Assembly: GCF_900604385.1 (NCBI RefSeq) | Contig: NZ_LR027382.1 | Location: 930,001-994,000 of the forward strand | DNA from: Alistipes megaguti | GTDB lineage: Bacteria; Bacteroidota; Bacteroidia; Bacteroidales; Rikenellaceae | DNA: 64,000 nucleotides | Reading direction: 5' to 3' | Part shown: piece by piece, positions 42,898 to 51,134 of the stretch | Position numbering within the stretch: position 1 is the first letter of the stretch | Layout of the letters: every line of letters starts with the position of its first letter | Notes under the pieces: model-generated | Databases searched by the model: none | Seen by the model: the letters and a program-made list of their open reading frames with translations, nothing else | Told to the model about the DNA's origin: nothing | Program-made: the position numbers and the translations under genes

Positions 42898-43965
42898 ATG
42901 AGACAATTTGAAGTTGGGACGTCTATGGATTACATGGATACGGAAAATAAACATATCGAAGTATTGATCGCCCGTTTTTTGGCAGGCGACGCTGCACGGG
43001 AAGAGTTGGATGAACTTACGGCTTGGATTGACCGCAATCAGGAAAACTTAGCCTATTTCCTGAAAATGAAAAATATATGGGATACAACCCATCCGGCGTT
43101 CGATCCCCGGAGCATCCATGCAGGAGAGGCTTTAAACGATCTCTGGATACGGATCGGCAAGGCTCGTCGGGAACGCATGGGACGAATGTTGGTAGGAATC
43201 TGGTCGCGGATAGCAGCCGTAATCGCTTTGCCTCTGCTGGCAGCCACGGTCTGGATGGGCGTTCAGCACATTCGCCGCAACAATCATGAAGTGGCTTATC
43301 AAGAGGTGACAGTCCTTTATGGAACCCGTTCCACAGTGACACTCTCCGACGGTTCGACCGTGTGGCTCAATGGCGGCAGCCGACTGAAATATCCGGTCTC
43401 GTTCGGACGGAATGTACGGACGGTCGAAATGGATGGCGAGGCCTATTTCAAGGTCACGGCAGACAAAGAATCGCCTTTCATTGTACGTACGGCTCGTGCC
43501 GATGTGACGGCTGTCGGCACGGAGTTCAATGTCGAAGCCTACTCGGGTGACAGCTTGCTGGCCGTAACATTGGCCGAAGGGGGGGTGGAAGTGGCGTTGC
43601 CGGGGACTTCGGAAATGCTGAAACCACGTGAACGGCTGGTCTATGATGCCAGCACCGGACGCCATAGTATCTATCTCGGCGATACCTATAAGTGGTGTGC
43701 CTGGAAGGATGGTGTGCTGGCTTTCCGCAATGATCCGTTGAATTATGTCTTCAAACGCTTGGGGCAGACTTATAACATCGATTTTATCGTGGATAAATCG
43801 ATTGAGGACCATATTTATTATGCTACGTTCGAAGGCGAATCGTTGGACAAGATACTCAGCCTGCTTGAGAAAAGTGCACCGATTCGTTTCCGCAGACTTT
43901 CGGAAGAAACCGAAAAGAACGATTTTAGCCATCGACAACGAATCGAAGTTAAAATCAGAGAATAG
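42898..43965 (+). CDS. FecR-family anti-sigma factor
   Basis: 355-aa single-pass inner-membrane regulator. The N-terminal cytoplasmic part binds the sigma factor (IARFLAGDAAREELDELTAWID), the transmembrane helix lies at about residues 100-120 (IAAVIALPLLAATVWMGV), and the periplasmic FecR domain includes YGTRSTVTLSDGSTVWLNGGSRLKYP and VRTVEMDGEAYFKVTADKESPF. The C-terminal DUF4974/STN-like end carries GDTYKWCAWKDGVLAFRNDPLNYVFKRL. Start ATG 42898 is used; ATG 42925 (MDYMDTENK) is equally plausible. It would receive the signal from the STN domain of the following SusC. Confidence 0.92.
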   Translation: MRQFEVGTSMDYMDTENKHIEVLIARFLAGDAAREELDELTAWIDRNQENLAYFLKMKNIWDTTHPAFDPRSIHAGEALNDLWIRIGKARRERMGRMLVGIWSRIAAVIALPLLAATVWMGVQHIRRNNHEVAYQEVTVLYGTRSTVTLSDGSTVWLNGGSRLKYPVSFGRNVRTVEMDGEAYFKVTADKESPFIVRTARADVTAVGTEFNVEAYSGDSLLAVTLAEGGVEVALPGTSEMLKPRERLVYDASTGRHSIYLGDTYKWCAWKDGVLAFRNDPLNYVFKRLGQTYNIDFIVDKSIEDHIYYATFEGESLDKILSLLEKSAPIRFRRLSEETEKNDFSHRQRIEVKIRE

Positions 43966-44211
43966 CTGTCGCGAATTGGAATACATCCGGCGTATGTAGT
44001 AACGGTCGGATATTTTATCTCTGTTTTACGTTGGAACAATGTGGCTTTTTGTCACAGGAACGTCTGTTATTATGAACCGTAAAACGAAAACCTAAATTCT
44101 TTTTCCATGAATAGCTCGCCACCCTGTCTATTCGTCCGCTGACGCTTTTCCGTTGTGCGTACGTCGTTTTCCAAAAAGTTTCAGGTGCAAAAACGAAAAA
44201 CAGACTTACGT

Positions 44212-47200
44212 ATGATTTTACCTATTCCAACTATCCGCAGAGGAGCCCGGCATATCATTCCGTTATGCCGCTTATTCCTCGCTATTGCAGTTTGCCTGAT
44301 GCTGGGGACAAGGTCCGCTACGGCGCAAAACAAGAGTATCACTCTGCATGTGAACAACATCAATATCGCTGAGGTGTTGACACAAATCGAGCAACAGAGC
44401 GGTTACCGTTTCCTATACAACAAAAATCTGGTCGATGTAGACAAAATCGTAACCATGTCTGTGCATGAGGGCGCTATTGAGGAAATCCTTAACAAGCTCT
44501 TTGCCGGGACGAATATTACTTATTCAATCGATGGTCGGCAAATCGTGCTCAAACAAACCCTTGCCGAAAGAGAAGACATACATGTGCCGTCGGTGTGCGG
44601 TCGTATTACCGACGCATCGGGCATGCCAATAGTCGGAGCGGCAGTTTTGGTGAAAGGGACCTCCCGAGGTGTGATTTCCGATACGGATGGCCGTTACGAA
44701 ATCGCATCCGGTGCAAATGAAACGTTGGTCTTTACCTGTTTGGGATACGTCACAGCCGAGATAGCCGTAGATAGCAGGACCCGGATCGACATCCGGCTTG
44801 AGGAAGAGACCCAGGATCTCGAGCAGGTCGTAGTCATCGGATACGGCACGGCGCTCAAAAAAGACCTGACAGGTTCCGTCAGCTCGATTCAGGGCGACGT
44901 GATTGCCGACCGGAAGGTTTCCCAGCTTTCATCGGCCTTGCAGGGCTCGATGCCCGGCGTTATGGTGACTCGGGACAACAGCGCTCCCGGCTCACAGAGT
45001 TCGATTCGTATTCGCGGTATTACGACGATCGGCGATAGCAGTCCGCTGGTGATCGTTGACGGTGTGCCTGTCGAGAATATCAATGACATCAATCCCAATG
45101 ATGTGGAAAGTATTACGGTACTTAAGGACGCAGCCTCGGCCTCCATTTACGGATCGCGCGCTGCGGCCGGCGTGCTCCTGATTACGACTAAACGGGCACA
45201 CACTAACGAATTGGCTCTTAACTATACATTCGAATATGGTGTCGATATGCCCACACGGATGCCTGAATACGTCGGAGTGACGCGTTTCATGGAGATGACT
45301 AACGAATTGCGCTGGAACGATGCTGGCAATGGTTCGGACCATTATCCGGCTTACGCAGCCTCGATGATCAAGAATTACATGCACTATCACCGGGAAAATC
45401 CGGATGTTTATCCGAATACCAATTGGCGGGATCTGTTAATGAAAGACAGCGCACCTAAACAGATGCATATGTTCAGTATTTCGGGTGGTACGGACCGAAT
45501 TCGAACGAAAGCCACTTTCGGGTATGATCGTGTCGAGGGACTATATGAGAACCGGAGCTATGAGCGTTTTACGGTTCGGATGAACAACGATATCAAGATC
45601 AATGATTTCATATCCGGCGCTTTCGATGTTAACGTCAAACGGTCTTATGCACTGTCTCCTGTGTCAGATCCCATGCCGGCTGTTTACATGGCATCTCCGG
45701 TCTATGCAGCTGTGTGGGCGGACGGACGGATCGCTGACGGAAAATCGGGGGATAACGCGTATGCCGCATTGTTGTACGGAGGCACCACCAAACAGAATTA
45801 TAATCAGGTCGGCGGCAAGATTGCCCTCTATATCACTCCGCTGCGTGGACTGAAACTTTCGGCAATTGTCGCTCCTACCTACAACGATTCCAAGACCAAA
45901 AAATTCACCAAACGCATCGAGTACTATGCCGCTGACGATCCCTTGGAGTTCATGGGTACCATCAGCGGACACGCTGCGACCCGGTTGGACGAAGGTCGTT
46001 CCGACTCCCACAATATCACGACCCAGTTCTTCGCCAACTACGACCGTACTTTCGGCCGCCATACCTTGAGCCTGACAGCCGGATACGAAGGTTATACGTA
46101 TTTCAATGAGGATTTGACCGCGGCACGCGACAACTACGAACTGACACAGTATCCTTACCTCGACCGGGGTTCCGAGGACTATCAGTTCAATAGCGGTTCT
46201 GCCTACCACCGCAGCTACCAGTCGTTTTTTGGACGGGTGATGTATAATTTCGGCAACAAATACCTCATCCAGGCCAACATTCGCTGCGACCGTTCCTCAC
46301 GCTTCGACAAGGACCACCGGACGGGTTTCTTCCCGTCGGTTTCTGGAGGCTGGGTGCTCACCGAAGAGAAATTCTTCCGGAATTTCGGACTGCGACCACT
46401 GACTTATCTCAAGTTGCGTGCATCCTATGGTACGTTGGGAAATGACCGCGTAGGCAACTATCCCTATTTGCCGTTGCTGAATTATACGAACGGTTTGTTC
46501 TACAACAACGGGCAGATCACCTCCGAAATGACCGCAGCCCAGTGGCAATATGCCATCCGCGATATCACATGGGAGACGACCAAGACATTGGGACTCGGTC
46601 TCGATGCGGCTTTATTCCGCGACCGCCTGCGTCTGACGGCAGATTATTACTACAAGATCACCAAAGACATGATCCTCAATATCGATATTCCCGACTACGT
46701 AGGTTATGACGATCCTGAACAAAACACCGGAAAGATGAAAACGACCGGATTCGAACTCGAATTGGGATGGCATGACCGTATTGGCGAATGGTCCTATGGC
46801 GTGACGGCACACCTTTCGGATTTCAAATCCGTGATGGGGTATCTGGGCGGTACGCAGTTTCTGGGGGATCAGGTTAAAATGTTGGGGAGCTATTTCAACG
46901 AATGGTACGGTTACCGTAGCGACGGCTTGTTCCAATCGCAGGAGGAAATCGACAACTATCCCGTTATGAACAGCAGCGTCAGGCCGGGAGATATCAAATA
47001 TCTCAAAAAAGACCCGAACGACACTACGCCGCTATCGCCCGACAAAGACCGGGTTTTATTGGGTAATTCCCAACCTCGTTATCAGTATGGAGCGACGGTT
47101 TCAGCCGGGTGGAAAGGTATTGATCTGAATGTCGTAATCCAGGGAGTCGGTTACCAGCTCTGCCGTGTTACGCCAGAAATGGTCATGCCCCTGCGCGACA

Positions 47201-47562
47201 ACTGGGGCAATATCCCGAGAGTGATCGATGGCAAATATTGGAGCCATTACAATACGCCGGAACAGAATCTCAAAGCCAAATATCCCCGTCTGACCTATGC
47301 GCAGAAGGATTACAACTATGCTGCGCTATCCGACTTTTGGCTGTTCGACGGAGCTTATTTCCGGTTGAAAAACATAACGCTGGGTTATACTCTGCCTGCG
47401 CATATCACAGAAAAAGTCCGTATTCGTAAACTGCGCTTCTATGTAAGCGCCAACGACATCCTTTGTTTCAGTCGTTTCCCGAGGGGATGGGATCCTGAAG
47501 TGGGCTCTTCGTCCTATCCGATCACTTCGTCGGTCATCGGTGGAGTCTCTGTTAATTTTTAA
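44212..47562 (+). CDS. SusC/RagA-type TonB-dependent transporter with STN signalling domain
   Basis: 1116-aa outer-membrane glycan importer. Signal peptide region LFLAIAVCLMLGTRSATAQ, then an N-terminal STN domain (about 45-115, with ITLHVNNINIAEVLTQIEQQSGY) that contacts FecR. A carboxypeptidase-regulatory-like beta domain follows (CGRITDASGMPIVGAAVLVKG), then the TonB-dependent plug (GYGTALKKDLTGSVSSI and RIRGITTIGDSSPLVIVDGVP), then the 22-strand barrel to the end. The frame opens with GTG 44155, but ATG 44212 gives a normal signal sequence. Starts about 250 bases after fecR. It pairs with SusD 12 bases downstream. Confidence 0.93.
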   Translation: MILPIPTIRRGARHIIPLCRLFLAIAVCLMLGTRSATAQNKSITLHVNNINIAEVLTQIEQQSGYRFLYNKNLVDVDKIVTMSVHEGAIEEILNKLFAGTNITYSIDGRQIVLKQTLAEREDIHVPSVCGRITDASGMPIVGAAVLVKGTSRGVISDTDGRYEIASGANETLVFTCLGYVTAEIAVDSRTRIDIRLEEETQDLEQVVVIGYGTALKKDLTGSVSSIQGDVIADRKVSQLSSALQGSMPGVMVTRDNSAPGSQSSIRIRGITTIGDSSPLVIVDGVPVENINDINPNDVESITVLKDAASASIYGSRAAAGVLLITTKRAHTNELALNYTFEYGVDMPTRMPEYVGVTRFMEMTNELRWNDAGNGSDHYPAYAASMIKNYMHYHRENPDVYPNTNWRDLLMKDSAPKQMHMFSISGGTDRIRTKATFGYDRVEGLYENRSYERFTVRMNNDIKINDFISGAFDVNVKRSYALSPVSDPMPAVYMASPVYAAVWADGRIADGKSGDNAYAALLYGGTTKQNYNQVGGKIALYITPLRGLKLSAIVAPTYNDSKTKKFTKRIEYYAADDPLEFMGTISGHAATRLDEGRSDSHNITTQFFANYDRTFGRHTLSLTAGYEGYTYFNEDLTAARDNYELTQYPYLDRGSEDYQFNSGSAYHRSYQSFFGRVMYNFGNKYLIQANIRCDRSSRFDKDHRTGFFPSVSGGWVLTEEKFFRNFGLRPLTYLKLRASYGTLGNDRVGNYPYLPLLNYTNGLFYNNGQITSEMTAAQWQYAIRDITWETTKTLGLGLDAALFRDRLRLTADYYYKITKDMILNIDIPDYVGYDDPEQNTGKMKTTGFELELGWHDRIGEWSYGVTAHLSDFKSVMGYLGGTQFLGDQVKMLGSYFNEWYGYRSDGLFQSQEEIDNYPVMNSSVRPGDIKYLKKDPNDTTPLSPDKDRVLLGNSQPRYQYGATVSAGWKGIDLNVVIQGVGYQLCRVTPEMVMPLRDNWGNIPRVIDGKYWSHYNTPEQNLKAKYPRLTYAQKDYNYAALSDFWLFDGAYFRLKNITLGYTLPAHITEKVRIRKLRFYVSANDILCFSRFPRGWDPEVGSSSYPITSSVIGGVSVNF

Positions 47563-47574
47563 ATACTTATCGAG

Positions 47575-49281
47575 ATGAAAAAGACTTTTCATATATTGAT
47601 CGCCTGCTGTATGATATTCATGTCTTGCGGATGTGCCGAGTTGGACCTTTATCCATTGGATACTGGTTCCAGCGATTCGTGGTACCGCAACGAGAGCGAG
47701 ATACAGATGTCCATCATGGGACTCTATCGAACCGATTTCTGGCCGATCGACGACACGAGATGGAGCGATGACCATCAATCTCGCACTACATTGAACATCA
47801 TCACTGGTGGTACGATCAACAGTGAGACCGGCGAGGTGGCTACTCGCTGGCAAAATGCCTATAAGGCGATCGCCCGGGCCAACACGTTGCTTGAAAAACT
47901 TGAAAACGCCGAGGCGCTGGGCATTGTTCCCGAGCAGGCCGCGCTCTATCGTGCGCAGACTCTCTTCGCCCGTGCGGGTCAGTACGCCATTCTGACTACC
48001 TACTTCGGCGACGTGCCCTACGTCGAAAAGCAACTCACCATTGAGGAGGCCTTCAAAATCGGTCGGACCGATCGAGCTGAGATCATGGAGCACGTATACC
48101 GCGATTTCGACGAGGCGGCCCGCATATTGCCGTTGAGCTACGACAACGGCCCCGAACTGGCGACCAAGGGTGCGGCCTACGCTCTCAAGGCTCGTTATGC
48201 GCTGTACAACGAGGATTGGGAGATCGCGGCCGAGGCGGCCCGCAACTGTATGGAGCTGGAAGTATATTCACTCTATCCCGACTTTTCGGAGTTGTTCCTC
48301 GCTTCGACGAAAAAGGCTTCAGAAAATATTTTTTCCTGGCCTCGTTCGATTGAATTGAACCAGATCCTGAGTACCGGGCAAGTGATGGGTTATGTAACGC
48401 GCAACCGGGGCGGCTATGCATCGGAGTATCCCACCTGGGAACTTTTCTGTTCATTCCTCTGCACCGATGGCAAGCCGATCGACGAGTCGCCGCTCTTCGA
48501 TCCGCATAACCCTTTCCGCAATCGCGATCCGCGCTGCGCCGCGACGATCGTCGAGTTCGAGACTGAACACCTGGGTGTGCTGTACGACCCCAATCCACTG
48601 ACCACAAGCGTTTGGAATTCGATCACGCAGCGCGAGGTGACCAACCAGGACACCAGAGGGGTGAATACCTACGCCTCCTACAACGGTCTTGTACTTAAGA
48701 AAGGCGTCGACGAAGCCTATGTCAACGACAATACTTTCAAGGTCGATCCCGACCGCGTATTCATCCGCCTGGCCGATGTGATGCTGATTTATGCGGAAGC
48801 GATGATCGAAGCCAACCAGATTGACCAAACGGTTCTTGACGCCATCAACCGGGTACGCGCCCGCGCCTATAAGGTCGATTATACCGATGTCGCTTCCTAT
48901 CCGGCTGTAACGACTACCGATCGTGACGAATTGCGGCGCATTGTGCGCACGGAGCGTCGTATGGAGTTCGCTTTCGAGGGAGGTCGCTACATGGATCTCA
49001 TTCGCTGGAAACTGGCCGAGAAGACGCTCAACCTGGCCGATTACGGTTTGCTGGACAAGACCGAACTGATCGAAAAGGTCGTCGAGCCCGGCCTCTGGTT
49101 TTACCCTTTCACACCGCAAATCGACGAGGATGGCGTGGCCGATTTCAAACCTATGTACGATGCTGGGCTGGTGAAACTCATCACGCAGCGTAATTTTGAC
49201 CCCTCGAAGCACTATCTTTGGCCGATACCTTCGCGCGAGGTGATCACCAACCCCAACCTGGGTCAGAACGATAATTATTAA
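47575..49281 (+). CDS. SusD/RagB-type outer-membrane glycan-binding lipoprotein
   Basis: 568-aa surface lipoprotein (signal MKKTFHILIACCMIFMSC, lipid Cys about 18) that acts as the lid on the SusC barrel and binds glycan. Typical SusD features: N-terminal LDLYPLDTGSSDSWYRNESEIQ, TPR-like helices (WQNAYKAIARANTLLEKLE), and the C-terminal RagB block (RVFIRLADVMLIYAEAMIEANQ, then RRIVRTERRMEFAFEGGRYMDLIRW, ending YLWPIPSREVITNPNLGQN). No damage is visible. Confidence 0.94.
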   Translation: MKKTFHILIACCMIFMSCGCAELDLYPLDTGSSDSWYRNESEIQMSIMGLYRTDFWPIDDTRWSDDHQSRTTLNIITGGTINSETGEVATRWQNAYKAIARANTLLEKLENAEALGIVPEQAALYRAQTLFARAGQYAILTTYFGDVPYVEKQLTIEEAFKIGRTDRAEIMEHVYRDFDEAARILPLSYDNGPELATKGAAYALKARYALYNEDWEIAAEAARNCMELEVYSLYPDFSELFLASTKKASENIFSWPRSIELNQILSTGQVMGYVTRNRGGYASEYPTWELFCSFLCTDGKPIDESPLFDPHNPFRNRDPRCAATIVEFETEHLGVLYDPNPLTTSVWNSITQREVTNQDTRGVNTYASYNGLVLKKGVDEAYVNDNTFKVDPDRVFIRLADVMLIYAEAMIEANQIDQTVLDAINRVRARAYKVDYTDVASYPAVTTTDRDELRRIVRTERRMEFAFEGGRYMDLIRWKLAEKTLNLADYGLLDKTELIEKVVEPGLWFYPFTPQIDEDGVADFKPMYDAGLVKLITQRNFDPSKHYLWPIPSREVITNPNLGQNDNY

Positions 49282-49319
49282 TCTGAACGATTTGAATTGG
49301 AAATTAAAAACACTCTGAA

Positions 49320-50810
49320 ATGAAACGAACATATATCATTCCGTTTTTCCTGTTGCCACTGGCACTTTTGACCTTCTTATTCGGCTGCAGCAGCGACGCA
49401 TATGCGACGTACCATCATTTTGATTACGACGATGTCCCTCCTGCAACTATGGAAGCGGGCGAATACACGCTCCGGACGGATGAACCCCGCCAAACAATTT
49501 TGGGACTCGGCTTCGAGATCCAGTCCGACGACTTCGGCGTGACCTACGAGAACAACGACCGCATCACGGGCGTTCCCTACGATCTGATTCCCTCGGAACG
49601 CACCCGGCTGGGCAAGGAGATGCTCTCAGGGTTCCGCTATATGCGTATGGCCATGGGCTTGTGGTTCCGCGGCATGACCGACGATCGCAAAAATCTGGTG
49701 GAGCGCTATCCTGAACAGGTGTCGACACTCCTGCAACTGATCGAGGACGCCGGTGTCGAGGGTATCTCGATGGAGTACTGGTCGCCGGCTCCCTATTGGA
49801 AATCGAACAACCATTTTGTTAACGGAACGCTCAAGCAGTACGACGAGGCTTTTCTCGAGGAGTTCAGCGACGCGCTGGTGCGCGATCTACAATATATGCA
49901 GGATAAAGGATTCAAGGTATGTACGTGGGGCCTTCAAAATGAGCCTAGGTATAAAGAGGTGGAGGGCTATTCGCACTGCCACTACGAGCCCGAGAACTAT
50001 GTGAAGACTTTCCGGGCTGTGGCGCCAAAGATCCGTGCGGCAAATCCTAAAATCGAAATCATCGTCGACACGAATGACGGGAACGTCGGCGACTATGCGA
50101 AGGAGTTGAAGAAACCCGAAAATCAGGATTTGCTTCAATACGTCGATGCATGGGTTTACCACCGTATCGGAGATGACTCGAACGCCGTGATGGACCGCTG
50201 CGACAACTACCTCGAGGGAAGTCTCGGCAAGCCTATTTACCAGAACGAGTATGAGTATTTCTTCGAGCAGGTAGAATCGACAACCGAGCAGTGGCGTATG
50301 GTTAACACCGCGCAATCGATCATGAACTGGATGACCTTCGTCGGATCGCAGAAGTGGTACTGGTTGCATGCCCTCAAACCCGCCTCTGAATCGGGTAACA
50401 AGGGTTTCTCTTTCGGCTTTTATCGCCAGCCTTTCGATACGGCCGACCGAGGGATGCCCGACCTGAAGCCTGGATATTTCACCTACAATTGGAGCAATTA
50501 CAACGGTGTGGCCGGATTCCTCAAGCATATGCCCTGGAATTCGGTGCGCTACCAGGTCGACGAGGCGAATAAGCAGCATAACTACCGCATTATGGCTTGG
50601 AAGAAGCCCGACGGCAAATTTGTTATTGCGCTGACCAACCGCTCGGATGAGTGGTACGAATACCGTATCGCACTGGACAAGGAGCGGACCTTCGCCGGGT
50701 ACCGCTACGACCGAGACAACCTCAATGTGGAGCTTTCGGTCCAAAACAACCGTTCGGAACTGACGGTTCCAGTAAAGCCCTGGAGTATCGAATTCTGGGT
50801 AGAACAATAA
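49320..50810 (+). CDS. GH30-family beta-glycosidase, lipoprotein
   Basis: 496-aa glycoside hydrolase with a lipoprotein signal ending TFLFGC (Cys about residue 23). (beta/alpha)8 barrel from about 55 to 420. Acid/base Glu in GLQNEPRY (about 208) and nucleophile Glu in IYQNEYEYFF (about 310). The C-terminal beta-sandwich (VALTNRSDEWYEYRI and VPVKPWSIEFWVEQ) is the usual GH30 side domain. GH30 enzymes include beta-1,6-glucanases, glucosylceramidases and xylanases, so specificity is open. Lipidation and position after SusD suggest a surface endo-enzyme acting first on the glycan. Confidence 0.88.
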   Translation: MKRTYIIPFFLLPLALLTFLFGCSSDAYATYHHFDYDDVPPATMEAGEYTLRTDEPRQTILGLGFEIQSDDFGVTYENNDRITGVPYDLIPSERTRLGKEMLSGFRYMRMAMGLWFRGMTDDRKNLVERYPEQVSTLLQLIEDAGVEGISMEYWSPAPYWKSNNHFVNGTLKQYDEAFLEEFSDALVRDLQYMQDKGFKVCTWGLQNEPRYKEVEGYSHCHYEPENYVKTFRAVAPKIRAANPKIEIIVDTNDGNVGDYAKELKKPENQDLLQYVDAWVYHRIGDDSNAVMDRCDNYLEGSLGKPIYQNEYEYFFEQVESTTEQWRMVNTAQSIMNWMTFVGSQKWYWLHALKPASESGNKGFSFGFYRQPFDTADRGMPDLKPGYFTYNWSNYNGVAGFLKHMPWNSVRYQVDEANKQHNYRIMAWKKPDGKFVIALTNRSDEWYEYRIALDKERTFAGYRYDRDNLNVELSVQNNRSELTVPVKPWSIEFWVEQ

Positions 50811-50816
50811 AACAGA

Positions 50817-51124
50817 ACCCGTTGGCGGAATTAAAGCCATAAAACTTTTATGGAGAAAAGGTTGCGCATATTATTGATATTTAGTAAATGAGATGTGCTC
50901 AAACATCTGATTTACATATACCGTATGCACAACTTATATGTAATATCCGCAAAATATCTGGACATCTGCGAACAAAAAGCAGGAAATTTAGCCAATGAAC
51001 AAGGGAATGTGCCTCGTCCGGTTGGAAAAATCTGCGCACTTACAATCCTACAATACATGAACTGCAAAAACAAAAAGTCCATTGGCAGAATCCAGTATGC
51101 GATGACTTAATTCCGCCAACGGGT
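50817..51124. mobile_element. MITE-like non-autonomous element, 308 bp
   Basis: Perfect 17-bp terminal inverted repeats, ACCCGTTGGCGGAATTA at 50817-50833 and its complement at 51108-51124. They are flanked on both sides by the direct repeat AACAGA (50811-50816 and 51125-51130), a target duplication. The interior is AT-rich, with a 71-codon ORF (50895-51110) that I do not recognise and do not call. It separates GH30 from the next PUL gene. Confidence 0.8.
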
Positions 51125-51134
51125 AACAGAATCT

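Noticed and set aside
50895..51110. 71-codon ORF inside the MITE-like element
   Set aside because: No start signal, no recognisable family, and it ends within the right terminal repeat; probably chance in AT-rich DNA.
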